The notes: generated by a model from the letters alone, not told the origin. A stretch of 64,000 nucleotides of DNA from Tsukamurella paurometabola DSM 20162 (GCF_000092225.1 NC_014158.1:2108001-2172000), one strand, 5' to 3'. Positions 10,904 to 19,976 are shown, counted from the stretch's first letter. Numbers and translations are program-made.

Positions 10904-10918
10904 TTCCGTGATACGGAA
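10904..10918. promoter_or_regulatory. Putative IclR operator before iclR
   Basis: TTCCGTGATACGGAA is a perfect palindrome with 6-bp arms and a 3-nt centre. It overlaps the -35 region of a possible iclR promoter whose -10 is TAAGCT (10940-10945), suggesting autorepression. A poorer copy at 10832-10846 (TTCCGTAATGTGGAG) lies towards the divergent DUF6986-allE unit. Confidence 0.6.
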
Positions 10919-10988
10919 CAAGTTGTGGTAGCGAAGCGGTAAGCTCTGTGTGGAACGGATCATCGGCGTTGATCATGGAGGGCGGGCG

Positions 10989-11753
10989 ATGGCGGCGAAG
11001 ACCACCACCGGGGTGCAGTCGGTGGAGCGCGCCTTCGAGTTACTGGAGCTGATGGGACGCGCAGGCGGGGAATGTTCTCTCAGTGAGCTGTCGGCGGGCA
11101 CGCCGTTGCCGCCGCCGACCATCCACCGCCTATTACGGACACTGGTCGGTATCGGATACGTCCGGCAGCTCCCCAATCGGCGATATGCCCTAGGTCCCAG
11201 GCTTATCCGGCTCGGAGAGGTTGCGAATCGACAGCTGGGCGCTGTTGCGGTACCCGTTCTGGAAGCTCTCGTCGGTGAACTCGAGGAGACCGCTAGTCTC
11301 GCCGTGCTCGACGGTGACATGGTGATCTACACGGGTCAGGTGCTCTCTCCGCACAACATGAGGACCAACAACGAGGCAGGCAGGCGCGTGAACCTGCACA
11401 ACAGCGGTGTCGGCAAGGCCGTTCTCGCCGAACTCGATGACGCGCGAGTGGTCAAGCTCGTCTCCCAGGCCGGGATCACCGCTCCCACCCCGAACAGTGT
11501 GACCACGTTGTCGGGTGTCTTCGCCGAGGTCGAAAAGGTGCGCAGTCAGGGTTACGCCGTCGATGATGAGGAACAGGAACTCGGCGTGCGGTGCTATGCG
11601 ATGGCGGTGCCGGGAGCGCCGACCCCCATGGCGGTCGGGATCTCCGGTCCGGTGTCACGTCTGGGCGACGATTTCATCGATCGCGCCGTGCCCGCCCTTG
11701 AGCACGCCACCCGCGTGATCTCGGACGCCCTCATCGGTTCTCGCGAGAGCTGA
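10989..11753 (+). CDS. IclR-family regulator, probably of the allantoin genes
   Basis: A 254-residue IclR protein with an N-terminal winged helix (GVQSVERAFELLE, then PPPTIHRLLRTL as recognition helix) and a C-terminal effector domain (QELGVRCYAMAVPG). It resembles AllR-type regulators that sense glyoxylate or allantoin compounds. The ATG at 10989 is chosen because GGAGGG lies just upstream; a GTG 13 codons earlier is too close to the predicted -10. It is divergent from the DUF6986-allE operon. Matching palindromes before allB, the permease and its own gene suggest it controls the whole ureide module. Confidence 0.9.
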   Translation: MAAKTTTGVQSVERAFELLELMGRAGGECSLSELSAGTPLPPPTIHRLLRTLVGIGYVRQLPNRRYALGPRLIRLGEVANRQLGAVAVPVLEALVGELEETASLAVLDGDMVIYTGQVLSPHNMRTNNEAGRRVNLHNSGVGKAVLAELDDARVVKLVSQAGITAPTPNSVTTLSGVFAEVEKVRSQGYAVDDEEQELGVRCYAMAVPGAPTPMAVGISGPVSRLGDDFIDRAVPALEHATRVISDALIGSRES

Positions 11754-11775
11754 GCACCGGTCGCCGCGCGGACGG

Positions 11776-12648
11776 TCAGGGGATATAGACCTCGAATTCG
11801 TCGAGCAGGGCTTCGTCCTGCGCCAATTCGTTCCTGGTGCGTGCCCCGCGTGCGAGAGCGACAGCCGTGGACAACGACTGGATGAGCGAGGTGAAAGCCG
11901 ACATCGACCGGAAGATCGTGACGCCATGGGTGTCGATGAGGAATGTCGTGTCCGCGACGGCGGCCAGCGGCGACGCGGCGTCGTCGGTGAGGGCGATCGT
12001 GTGCAGTCCGGTGCGTCGGGCGTAGCGCATCGCATTGACGGTGTCCGCGGTGTATCGCCGGATGGATATTCCGACGAAGACGTCATCGGTGTGCAGGTCT
12101 CGTAATTGGTCCACGAGACCTCCCATGGGAGGTGCGATCTGGTGGACGCCGGGACGCACCATATGCAGCAGGTAGGCGAACATCTGAGCGACACCAAGGC
12201 ATTTGCGTAGTCCCATGACGTGCACGTTCGGTGCCTCCGCCAGGGCGGTCACGGTGCGGCTCCACTGGTGCGAGTCGATTCGCGCGTAGGTCCGCGACAG
12301 ATTCTGCTGATCGTTGTCGACCGCCGCCAGGAAGAGTTCCGAGTCCTCGTGCTCGGCGGCGGCGCGGTCGAACCTGCTGACGAGGTGTGCCTGTTCGGCG
12401 AGATGCTCCCGGCAGAGTTTGACCAGGGCCGGGTAGCCGGAGAGCCCCAGACCAGTGGCGAATCGCACGAGTGATGATTGGTGAACCTCTGCGATGCGAG
12501 CGGTCTCCGCTATCGTCCGGAGCGCCGTTCCCTCGGGATCGGTGAGTATTACCGTCGCGATTCGCTGCTGCCCAGGCGCGAAGCGGTCCATCTGTGCCTG
12601 CAGTACGGTGCGGAGCTCCATGTAGGTGCTGGGGGGTGTCGCTGCCAC
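11776..12648 (-). CDS. MurR/RpiR-family transcriptional regulator
   Basis: A 290-residue regulator with an N-terminal HTH_6 domain (ERTAETARIAEVHQSS-like helix near residues 45-65) and a C-terminal SIS domain (VFVGISIRRYTADTV, IALTDDAASPLA), which usually binds a phosphorylated sugar or acid. GTG at 12648 is chosen because CAGGA precedes it; the ATG nine codons later has no site. It is the last gene of a four-gene minus-strand unit (hydratase, acyl-CoA synthetase, hydratase, regulator). It likely controls that unit through palindromes upstream of the first hydratase gene. Confidence 0.9.
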   Translation of the reverse strand: MAATPPSTYMELRTVLQAQMDRFAPGQQRIATVILTDPEGTALRTIAETARIAEVHQSSLVRFATGLGLSGYPALVKLCREHLAEQAHLVSRFDRAAAEHEDSELFLAAVDNDQQNLSRTYARIDSHQWSRTVTALAEAPNVHVMGLRKCLGVAQMFAYLLHMVRPGVHQIAPPMGGLVDQLRDLHTDDVFVGISIRRYTADTVNAMRYARRTGLHTIALTDDAASPLAAVADTTFLIDTHGVTIFRSMSAFTSLIQSLSTAVALARGARTRNELAQDEALLDEFEVYIP

Positions 12649-12752
12649 GGTGTCCTGCCTCTCGGCGCTGCCTCGTCTGATCGGCACGCCTGCCGAAATC
12701 CTATCCGTCGTGTGATCCCTCGAGGTCCCACGTGCGGCGCCGCGCCGTTGCA

Positions 12753-13553
12753 CTACCGGCCCGTGAACACCGGTGCTCGCCGCTCCAGCATCGCGGTGAC
12801 CGCTTCGCAGTGATCGTCGGTGTGCTGCGCGACGGCCTGCATGGCGGCCGACAGTTCCAGCAGGGAACCGAGCGATTGGTGCTGACCTTCGCGGAGGAGA
12901 CGCTTGGTCATCCGCACCACCTGCGGCGGATTCGCCGAGATGCGCCGTGCGAGGTCGTGCGCGGCCGGCAGAAGGTCGTCGGGCTCGACGACTCGCGAGA
13001 CGAGGCCCCATTCCCACGCTGTCCGTGCGTCGATCGGTTCACCGGTGAACGCCATTTCGCTGGCCCGCGCCATACCGATGGCCCGCGGCAACAGCCATGC
13101 GCCGCCGTCACCGGGGATGATTCCCAGCTTCGCGAAGCTCTCCGCGAAGGTCGCGGTCGTCGAGGCGATCCGCAGGTCGCACATCGTCGCCAGGTCACAT
13201 CCCGCGCCGATCGCCGGGCCGTTGACCGCGGCGATGGTGGGCACCTCGCAGTCGTACAGGGCGAGCGGGATGCGCTGTATGCCGTGGCGGTACCCCTGCC
13301 GCATCTCCGCAGGAGACCCGCCGAACATGCCCCGGCGGTCCCTCATGTCCTTGACGTTGCCCCCGGCGGAGAACGCGGAGCCGGCCGCGGTGAGGATCAC
13401 GGCGCGCACGGCGCGGTCGCGGTTGACTGCGGTGACAGCGGCCTCGAGGGCCGTGATCATCTCGTCATCGGAGATCGGATTGCGGGACTCGGGACGGTTC
13501 AGCGTCCAGATCACGGTGTCGCCCGAGCGGTCGACGAGCAGAGGGTCGGTCAT
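12753..13553 (-). CDS. Enoyl-CoA hydratase/isomerase family protein (second in operon)
   Basis: A 266-residue crotonase-fold protein. Oxyanion-hole segments are SAGGNVKDM and NGPAIGAGCDL; the acidic residue in GDGGAWLLPRAIG corresponds to a crotonase catalytic position. The ATG overlaps the stop of the acyl-CoA synthetase gene by 4 bp. The substrate is unknown. Together with the synthetase and the other hydratase it would activate an organic acid to its CoA ester and hydrate or isomerise it. Confidence 0.9.
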   Translation of the reverse strand: MTDPLLVDRSGDTVIWTLNRPESRNPISDDEMITALEAAVTAVNRDRAVRAVILTAAGSAFSAGGNVKDMRDRRGMFGGSPAEMRQGYRHGIQRIPLALYDCEVPTIAAVNGPAIGAGCDLATMCDLRIASTTATFAESFAKLGIIPGDGGAWLLPRAIGMARASEMAFTGEPIDARTAWEWGLVSRVVEPDDLLPAAHDLARRISANPPQVVRMTKRLLREGQHQSLGSLLELSAAMQAVAQHTDDHCEAVTAMLERRAPVFTGR

Positions 13554-15733
13554 GCGGGGGCTCCCGTGTGCTGTGAGGTCAGGACGATGCGGACATCGGC
13601 GGGTACGAGGCCGTCCGCCGAGGCGATGACGGGATTGAGGTCCAGTTCGTCGATATCGCGCCGGGTTGCGATGAGATCGCCGATCCGGACCAGCAATCGT
13701 GCGAGTTCGTCGCGATCGATCCGGGGCAGATGCCGATGCCCGTCGAGCATCCGGGAGACCGCGGTCTCGTCGATCATCTCCCGCGCTTCGAGTTCGGTGA
13801 ACGGTGCGGCCCGGAAGGTCACGTCCTTGAGTGCTTCGACGAGCACGCCTCCGCTCCCGAAGACGACGACGGGCCCGAAGATCGGATCCTGCATCGCGCC
13901 GACCAAGAGCTCGATACCCGGCCGGGCCATCGGACTGACGATGAGGCCGTCGATCTCGGCCCCGGGCGCCCGCGCGGCAACGGTCTCGATCATCGCGCGC
14001 GCACGGTCGGCGGCGTCGAAGGGAAGAACCCCCAGCTGCACGCCACCCACATCCGATTTGTGCACCACTTGGGGGGAAACGATCTTGAGTGCGCACGGAT
14101 GATCGAATCCCTCGACCGCCTCGGCGGCCTCGTCCGCGGTCCGGGCGAAGGCCCACGCGCCCAGATCGATTCCGGAGGCCTCGACGAGCCGGCGCGCGGC
14201 CGGCTCGTCGAGCAGCCCGCCTGGCGCGTCGGGCCCCCCGGGCGCGCGAATCGGAGTGGGAAGCGCGAGATCCGACCGGAGTCCGGCGGTGCCAAGACGG
14301 TCTCCTCGGCGGGTGAGGGCGGCGACGATTCGCGCGGCGTGGTCGATCGAATTGACCACGGTGAATCCCTCCGTGCGCAACCGGGCGTGCACCGGATTCG
14401 GCGCTGCGGCATAGCAACTCTGCACGACGAGAGGGATACGAGCGGCCCGACTCAGATCGGCGAGCCGGTCGGCGGTGGATTGCTCCGCGGCGTGGAGCCC
14501 GGCATCGAACCGCAAATGATATCCGCCGAACATTCCCACGATGAGCACCAGGCCCACGGCGGGATCCGCCATGAGAATGCGTGCCGCGTCCACGAACACC
14601 GTGGGATCGGCATCGGTCGCCCCGGCCACATCGACCGGATTGGCGACGGCAGCGGCGTCACCGAGCAGTTGCCGCAGCCGGTGCTGCGTCTGCTCGCTCG
14701 TGTTCGCCAGAGAAACGCCGAGTTCGGCGAGTGCGTCCGCGGCGAGCGTGGCGTGGCCGCCTCCGTCCGCGAGGATCGCAATACTGCGGCCGGCCTGAAC
14801 CGGTACCGTCGCGGCAAGAGCTCCCGCGACCACCGCCAGCTCATCGGAACGATCGACCAGTTCCACGCCGGCTTGGCGCAGGACCGCCGTCGCTACGGCG
14901 TCGGATCCGGCGACCGAGCCGGTGTGGGAGAGCGCGGTACGTCGTCCGATCTCGGACCGCCCTCCGCGCACCATGACCACGGGAGTGTCTGCCACGGCCC
15001 GTGCCGCCGCGACCAGGAAGCCGCGCCCATCGATCAAGCCCTCGGCGTGAACGGCGATGGCGCCCGTCTGGTCGTCCTCGGCCATCGCGGTAAGGCAATC
15101 GGCGTAGCTGACATCGACCTGATTGCCCAGTCCCGCGTAGACATGGAATCCCGGTCCCTGGAGCGCTCGGTCGTCGTTGACGAGCGACAGGAGCATGTTT
15201 CCGCTCTGCGTGACCACACTGATCGGTCCCTGTGGGATATCCAGTAGGCCAACCAGATTCGCGCCAGTGCTCGCGTTGATGATTCCCGAGGTGTTTGGAC
15301 CGATCACGCGAATACCGGTTTCGGCGATGACTGCCGCGAGTTCGGCTTCGAGCGCGGCGCCGGCGTGGCCGGACTCCTTGAAGCCGTTGGCGAGAACGAC
15401 CGCCGACCGAATTCCGACGCCGGCGCAGGCGCGCAGTGCGTCCGGGACCAATGGGCCGGGCAGGGCGATGAGCGCGACATCGATATCGCGGGGGAGCTCT
15501 TCCACGGAGGGCGCGACGTCGAGGCCGAGGATTCGCGTGGCGCGTGGATTGACCGGATGGATCGGGTGACGGTAGCCGGATCGCTGGAGCGCCCGGATGC
15601 TCTGGTAACCGCGTTTGGCGGGATCGGTGGAGGCTCCGACCACGGCGATCGACCGTGGGTCGAACAGTCGCGCCATGGGACCGCGTTTGGTGGGCGTCGT
15701 CTCGGCCGCCGGGAGATCGGTGGTGCCGGTCAT
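13550..15733 (-). CDS. ADP-forming acyl-CoA synthetase (acetate-CoA ligase type), fused subunits
   Basis: A 727-residue NDP-forming acyl-CoA synthetase with alpha and beta parts in one chain. A CoA-binding Rossmann domain (VGASTDPAKRGYQS) is followed by ligase domains with the phosphohistidine loop ALSHTGSVAGSD (His270), and a C-terminal ATP-grasp domain from about residue 505 with VVHKSDVGGV (His558). It makes an acyl-CoA from a free acid with ATP giving ADP and phosphate. It starts 2 bp after the upstream hydratase and overlaps the downstream one by 4 bp. The acid used cannot be told from sequence. Confidence 0.92.
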   Translation of the reverse strand: MTGTTDLPAAETTPTKRGPMARLFDPRSIAVVGASTDPAKRGYQSIRALQRSGYRHPIHPVNPRATRILGLDVAPSVEELPRDIDVALIALPGPLVPDALRACAGVGIRSAVVLANGFKESGHAGAALEAELAAVIAETGIRVIGPNTSGIINASTGANLVGLLDIPQGPISVVTQSGNMLLSLVNDDRALQGPGFHVYAGLGNQVDVSYADCLTAMAEDDQTGAIAVHAEGLIDGRGFLVAAARAVADTPVVMVRGGRSEIGRRTALSHTGSVAGSDAVATAVLRQAGVELVDRSDELAVVAGALAATVPVQAGRSIAILADGGGHATLAADALAELGVSLANTSEQTQHRLRQLLGDAAAVANPVDVAGATDADPTVFVDAARILMADPAVGLVLIVGMFGGYHLRFDAGLHAAEQSTADRLADLSRAARIPLVVQSCYAAAPNPVHARLRTEGFTVVNSIDHAARIVAALTRRGDRLGTAGLRSDLALPTPIRAPGGPDAPGGLLDEPAARRLVEASGIDLGAWAFARTADEAAEAVEGFDHPCALKIVSPQVVHKSDVGGVQLGVLPFDAADRARAMIETVAARAPGAEIDGLIVSPMARPGIELLVGAMQDPIFGPVVVFGSGGVLVEALKDVTFRAAPFTELEAREMIDETAVSRMLDGHRHLPRIDRDELARLLVRIGDLIATRRDIDELDLNPVIASADGLVPADVRIVLTSQHTGAPA

Positions 15734-15735
15734 TG

Positions 15736-16509
15736 CTATCTCCCCCGGAACTGCGGTGTGCGGTGCTCGGCGAAGGCGGCCACGCCCTCGGCCCAGTCCG
15801 ACGTCGTCATGAGGTCGAGCAACACACGCGGTTCGGAGCCCAGTGCTACGTCCAGCGAATCATTGCGGCGCAATGCGGCCTTCATATGTGCGAGCGAGAG
15901 TGGGGCTTTCGTTGCGAGCGTCTCGGCGAGTGCTTGCGCCGCTGCGCTCACATCTGCCGGTGCGGGCGCACTGTGCGCGAGCCCCCACTCGACGGCTTGG
16001 CTACCTGTGAAACGTTCGCCGAGCACCAGAAGCTCGCTCGCGCGGCGGAGCCCGACGAGCCGGGGAAGACGGTTCGTGACTCCACCGCCGACGAAGGTTC
16101 CCAGACCTACTTCGGGGAAGCCCATGAGCGCGTCGTCGGCCACGATGAGGAAGTCCGCGCTCACAGCCAGCTCCGCACCTGCGCCCAGGGCGTATCCGTT
16201 GACGGCGCAGATCACCGGTGTGCCCATCGTCTGGATCTGTTCGCAGGCGTGCTGTCCCAGGTCCAGATAGTGGGCCTGTTCGACGCGGCTGCGAGTGGCC
16301 GAGCCGTGCGCCTTGAGGTCCGCGCCGACGCAGAACGCCCGTCCCGCTCCGGTGAGGACGACGGCGCGGGTCTGTGGGTCATCGTCCAGATCGATGAGTG
16401 CGTCGATCAGAGATTGGTAGAGGCCCTCGCTGACCGCGTTGAGTCGTTCGGGCCGGTGCAACGTCACGGTGGCGGTCGGACCCGAACGGTCGACCCAGAC
16501 GGTGGTCAT
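15736..16509 (-). CDS. Enoyl-CoA hydratase/isomerase family protein (first in operon)
   Basis: A 257-residue crotonase-superfamily protein. Oxyanion-hole segments FCVGADLKAHG and NGYALGAGAEL are clear, and FPEVGLGTFVGGG covers the usual catalytic region, where the second glutamate of hydratases is replaced by Thr/Phe, so the reaction may differ from simple hydration. AGGAG lies 4 nt before the ATG at 16509. It leads the operon hydratase, acyl-CoA synthetase, hydratase, RpiR regulator, read divergently from hisH. Confidence 0.9.
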   Translation of the reverse strand: MTTVWVDRSGPTATVTLHRPERLNAVSEGLYQSLIDALIDLDDDPQTRAVVLTGAGRAFCVGADLKAHGSATRSRVEQAHYLDLGQHACEQIQTMGTPVICAVNGYALGAGAELAVSADFLIVADDALMGFPEVGLGTFVGGGVTNRLPRLVGLRRASELLVLGERFTGSQAVEWGLAHSAPAPADVSAAAQALAETLATKAPLSLAHMKAALRRNDSLDVALGSEPRVLLDLMTTSDWAEGVAAFAEHRTPQFRGR

Positions 16510-16550
16510 CGTTCTCCTATGCAGTGATTCTTCGAGGGGAGTGCGGCCCA

Positions 16551-16589
16551 TGTAACTACACAATCGACCTCGATGCAACTGAAATTGCA
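16551..16589. promoter_or_regulatory. Two palindromes, candidate RpiR operators
   Basis: TGTAACTACA (16551-16560) and TGCAACTGAAATTGCA (16574-16589) are perfect palindromes of the type TGYA-N-TRCA, resembling operators of the RpiR-family regulator HexR. A third TGCAACT half site is at 16604. They lie just upstream of the first hydratase gene, between it and hisH. The link to the RpiR gene at the end of this operon is inferred. Confidence 0.5.
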
Positions 16590-16676
16590 GACAGATCAAA
16601 GCATGCAACTCAGACGTCCGGCTGAGTGTTGAGGCCATCGGCGGCGCCGCAGTAGAGGGCACGAATCGTCGGCGAT

Positions 16677-16682
16677 TAGGCT
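16677..16682 (+). promoter_or_regulatory. -10 element of a leaderless hisH promoter
   Basis: TAGGCT lies 7 nt before ATG 16690. This fits a leaderless transcript and supplies hisH-hisI with a promoter of their own, needed because the accessory block separates them from hisDCB. Confidence 0.5.
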
Positions 16683-16689
16683 GATGACC

Positions 16690-17319
16690 ATGAAGAAGGT
16701 GGCGATCCTCGACTACGGTTCCGGCAATATCCGATCCGCCCACCGCGCGATGGAGCGTGCCGGTGCCGCAGTCACCGTGACCGCCGATCCCAAGGTCGCG
16801 GTCGAAGCCGATGGCCTGCTGGTGCCGGGCGTCGGCGCCTACGAAGCCTGTATGGCGGGCCTCAAAGCCGTTCAGGGGGAGCGCATCATCGGCGAGCGGT
16901 TGGCGGGAGGCCGGCCGGTCATGGGCATCTGCGTCGGTATGCAGATCCTCTTCGAGCGCGGAATCGAGTTCGGTGTGGAAACCCAGGGCTGTGGCGAGTG
17001 GCCCGGCACCGTGGAGCGCCTACGCGCCGACGTGGTGCCGCACATGGGCTGGAACACCGTCGAGGCCGCCGAGGGGTCGCAACTGTTCGCGGGCACCGAT
17101 GCTGACACTCGGTTCTACTTCGTGCACTCGTACGCCGCGCAGGAGTGGGAGCTCGATATCAGTCACCACATCACCGCACCGAGGGTCACCTGGGCCGACC
17201 ACGGAGGGCGATTCGTCGCCGCGGTCGAGAACGGCCCACTGTGGGCCACGCAGTTCCACCCGGAGAAGAGCGGCGACGCCGGTGCCACGCTGTTGCGCAA
17301 CTGGGTCGGCGTGCTGTGA
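16690..17319 (+). CDS. hisH: Imidazole glycerol phosphate synthase, glutaminase subunit
   Basis: Class I glutamine amidotransferase that feeds ammonia to HisF. The nucleophile is in GICVGMQ, and the His-Glu pair is in QFHPEKSG near the C-terminus. It is about 209 residues, the normal length. ATG 16690 is chosen because a -10 (TAGGCT) ends 7 nt before it and no ribosome-binding site is seen; an in-frame ATG two codons earlier is the alternative. The stop overlaps the GTG of a small membrane protein gene. Confidence 0.96.
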   Translation: MKKVAILDYGSGNIRSAHRAMERAGAAVTVTADPKVAVEADGLLVPGVGAYEACMAGLKAVQGERIIGERLAGGRPVMGICVGMQILFERGIEFGVETQGCGEWPGTVERLRADVVPHMGWNTVEAAEGSQLFAGTDADTRFYFVHSYAAQEWELDISHHITAPRVTWADHGGRFVAAVENGPLWATQFHPEKSGDAGATLLRNWVGVL

Positions 17320-17555
17320 CCGGCAAACGCGAACTCTCGATCGGTCGCCTGGCCCTGTTCTCGATGGGCGCGGCCGTGGTCGTGCTCGGGCTGGTCACCC
17401 TGTTGCTCACCGTGTTACGGCCGAGTCCTTGGGTGGGGCTGCTGATCGTGTCGGCCGGATTGGTCGCCGCAGTCGGCGCGATGGGCTTCGTCTCCACCAG
17501 GATGGTCCGCCGGGCGACGGACGGCGACGGAAAATCGCACGACGATACCGACTAG
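17316..17555 (+). CDS. Small two-helix membrane protein in the his operon
   Basis: A 79-residue protein of unknown function. It has a charged N-terminus, two hydrophobic helices (about residues 10-33 and 37-59) and a hydrophilic C-terminal tail rich in Asp and Arg. It starts with GTG overlapping the hisH stop by 4 bp (GTGA), and its TAG is part of the predicted hisA -10 element. Coupling to hisH argues that it is a real gene, but nothing indicates a catalytic role. Confidence 0.75.
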   Translation: MTGKRELSIGRLALFSMGAAVVVLGLVTLLLTVLRPSPWVGLLIVSAGLVAAVGAMGFVSTRMVRRATDGDGKSHDDTD

Positions 17556-17558
17556 GCT
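17553..17558 (+). promoter_or_regulatory. -10 element of a leaderless hisA promoter
   Basis: TAGGCT, identical to the hexamer before hisH, lies exactly 6 nt before the hisA GTG. The GTG would be the transcript 5' end. Confidence 0.45.
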
Positions 17559-17564
17559 GTCCCC

Positions 17565-18299
17565 GTGAGTCTGGTACTTCTTCCCGCAGTCGATGTCGCC
17601 GACGGCCAGGCCGTGCGCCTGGTTCAGGGCGAGGCAGGCAGCGAGACTTCGTACGGGTCGCCGCGCGACGCCGCCCTCGCGTGGCAGAACGACGGTGCCC
17701 AGTGGGTCCACCTGGTCGACCTCGATGCGGCCTTCGGTACCGGATCGAATCGTGAGCTGCTCGCCGCGGTGATCGGCGAACTCGACGTCAAGGTCGAGCT
17801 CTCGGGCGGAATCCGCGACGACGATTCGCTGGCTGCGGCGCTCGCCACCGGATGCGTTCGCGTCAACCTCGGCACCGCCGCCATCGAGAATCCGGACTGG
17901 TGCGCACGCGCGATCGCCCACCATGGCGACAAGATCGCGGTCGGACTCGACGTCAAGCAGATCGATGGCCAGTGGCGCTTGCGCGGCCGCGGCTGGGTCA
18001 CTGACGGCGGCGACCTCTGGGAGGTCCTCGCCCGTTTGGACCGGGACGGCTGCTCCCGGTACGTGGTCACCGACGTCTCCAAGGACGGCACTCTCACCGG
18101 GCCCAATCTCGACCTGCTCGCCGCAGTGGCCGATGCGACCGATGCGCCGGTGGTCGCCTCCGGAGGAATCTCCGCGCTGGCCGATCTCGAGGCCATCGCC
18201 ACCCTGGTCGACCGCGGAGTGGACAGTGCGATCGTCGGCAAGGCTCTGTACGCCGGCCGGTTCACGCTGCCCGAGGCGCTGGCGGCGGTGTCGCGCTAG
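17565..18299 (+). CDS. priA: Bifunctional HisA/TrpF isomerase PriA
   Basis: A 244-residue (beta-alpha)8 barrel that isomerises ProFAR in histidine synthesis. In actinobacteria it usually also does the TrpF step, isomerising phosphoribosyl anthranilate. The N-terminal catalytic aspartate is in PAVDVADG (Asp10), the second in [11 protein letters not shown], and the RGRGW loop is the actinobacterial PriA feature used for both substrates. No trpF gene lies between or near trpE, trpC, trpB and trpA here, consistent with dual use. Its TAG overlaps the next gene's GTG by one base. Confidence 0.95.
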   Translation: MSLVLLPAVDVADGQAVRLVQGEAGSETSYGSPRDAALAWQNDGAQWVHLVDLDAAFGTGSNRELLAAVIGELDVKVELSGGIRDDDSLAAALATGCVRVNLGTAAIENPDWCARAIAHHGDKIAVGLDVKQIDGQWRLRGRGWVTDGGDLWEVLARLDRDGCSRYVVTDVSKDGTLTGPNLDLLAAVADATDAPVVASGGISALADLEAIATLVDRGVDSAIVGKALYAGRFTLPEALAAVSR

Positions 18300-19162
18300 T
18301 GGCGGCGCTGCCCACGGGATTCACCGGTGACCCCGACCGCCTGCTCGCCACCGCGGGCGCGGTGCTCGACGCCGTGGCGCCGCGGTTCATCGAGGGCGTC
18401 GGTGCGCCCGCATCGGTGGCCAAGGGGCCGGCCGACTTCGCCACCGACCTGGACCTCGAACTGGAGCGCCGCATCGCCGGTGATATCGCCGACGCAACGG
18501 GAATCCCGGTGCACGGTGAGGAGTTCGGCGGACCGCCCGTTGACCAGGGCACCGTATGGGTGCTCGATCCCATCGACGGAACCTTCAACTACTCTGCGGG
18601 GTTCCCCGCGACCGGCACTCTGCTCGGCCTGGTGCACGACGGCCGCCCGGTCGCCGGTCTGGCCTGGTTCCCGTTGGTCGCAGATGCGATCTCCGGCCAC
18701 GTCGAAGGCCCTGTGTACAACCGGGGTGAGGCCCTCGCGCCGTTGCCCGAGCGATCGCTCGTCGACTCCATGATCGCCGTCGGAAGCTTCAGTCGCGGCA
18801 GCAACGGACACTTCCCGGGCGATTACCGGTTCGCGATCCTCGGTGAGGTGTCACGCCGGGTGGCCCGAGTACGGCAGTTCGGGTCCACCGGCGTCGATCT
18901 GGCGTACACCGCGACCGCCGTCTTCGGCGGTGCCGTGGTCTTCGGGCACCACCCCTGGGACAACGCCGCCGGCGCTGCCCTCGTTCTCGCGGGCGGCGGC
19001 ACGGTCACCGACCTCGCCGGAACCGAGTGGCACACCGGGTCCGATTCGGTCCTCGCCGGGGGCCCCGGCGTGTACGACGAACTCCTCGACATCGTCGCCT
19101 CCGTGGGAGCGCCGTCGGACTATCGAGGCGAACCGGGCCACCCTGGAATCTTGAGCTATTGA
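18299..19162 (+). CDS. impA: Inositol monophosphatase family protein (ImpA type)
   Basis: A 287-residue Mg-dependent, Li-sensitive-type phosphatase of the inositol monophosphatase family. Motifs are [16 protein letters not shown] and [12 protein letters not shown], giving all metal ligands. It occupies the position of M. tuberculosis impA between hisA and hisF. It could dephosphorylate inositol phosphate or histidinol phosphate; a HisN role is not excluded because no other histidinol phosphatase is present here. The GTG start overlaps the hisA TAG. Confidence 0.9.
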   Translation: MAALPTGFTGDPDRLLATAGAVLDAVAPRFIEGVGAPASVAKGPADFATDLDLELERRIAGDIADATGIPVHGEEFGGPPVDQGTVWVLDPIDGTFNYSAGFPATGTLLGLVHDGRPVAGLAWFPLVADAISGHVEGPVYNRGEALAPLPERSLVDSMIAVGSFSRGSNGHFPGDYRFAILGEVSRRVARVRQFGSTGVDLAYTATAVFGGAVVFGHHPWDNAAGAALVLAGGGTVTDLAGTEWHTGSDSVLAGGPGVYDELLDIVASVGAPSDYRGEPGHPGILSY

Positions 19163-19199
19163 CCTTGGCAGGCAGACACTTTCGAAGGAGGCGGAGCCG

Positions 19200-19976
19200 A
19201 TGACGGTGGCCGTGCGCGTAATCCCGTGCCTGGATGTCGATGCCGGGCGCGTGGTCAAGGGCGTCAACTTCCAGAACCTGCGCGATGCGGGTGATCCCGT
19301 CGAACTCGCCGCCGCGTACGACGCGCAGGGAGCCGACGAACTGACCTTCCTCGATGTGACCGCCTCGAGCTCGGGCCGCGGCACGATGCTCGAGGTGGTG
19401 CGGCGCACGGCCGAACAGGTCTTCATCCCGCTCACGGTCGGTGGCGGCGTTCGCTCCGTCGAGGACGTCGACACCCTACTGCGGGCCGGCGCGGACAAGG
19501 TCTCGGTGAACACCGCGGCGATCAGCCGTCCCGAACTGCTGCGCGAGCTGTCGAACCGGTTCGGCTCGCAGTGCATCGTACTCTCGGTTGATGCGCGCAC
19601 CGTTCCCGACGGCGACGAACCCACTCCGTCCGGTTGGGAGGTCACCACGCACGGCGGACGTACCGGCACCGGACTCGATGCGATCGAATGGGCCCGCCGC
19701 GGAGAGGAACTCGGGGTGGGGGAGATTCTGCTGAACTCCATGGACGCGGACGGCACGAAGGCCGGTTTCGACCTCCGGATGATCGCCGCGGCCCGCGCCG
19801 CGGTCCGCGTTCCGGTGATCGCCTCCGGCGGCGCCGGTGCGGTAGGCCACTTCGCGCCCGCCGTGCAGTCCGGCGCGGACGCCGTGCTCGCCGCAAGTGT
19901 CTTCCACTTCGGCGATATGACCATCGGCCAGGTCAAGGATGAGATGGCCGCGCAGGGGTTGGTGGTGCGCCGATGA
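19200..19976 (+). CDS. hisF: Imidazole glycerol phosphate synthase, cyclase subunit
   Basis: A 258-residue (beta-alpha)8 barrel that uses ammonia from HisH to make imidazole glycerol phosphate and AICAR. The catalytic aspartates are in IPCLDVD (N-terminal) and NSMDADGTK, the HisF signature. A strong AAGGAGG site precedes the ATG. The stop overlaps hisI by 4 bp (ATGA). Confidence 0.97.
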   Translation: MTVAVRVIPCLDVDAGRVVKGVNFQNLRDAGDPVELAAAYDAQGADELTFLDVTASSSGRGTMLEVVRRTAEQVFIPLTVGGGVRSVEDVDTLLRAGADKVSVNTAAISRPELLRELSNRFGSQCIVLSVDARTVPDGDEPTPSGWEVTTHGGRTGTGLDAIEWARRGEELGVGEILLNSMDADGTKAGFDLRMIAAARAAVRVPVIASGGAGAVGHFAPAVQSGADAVLAASVFHFGDMTIGQVKDEMAAQGLVVRR

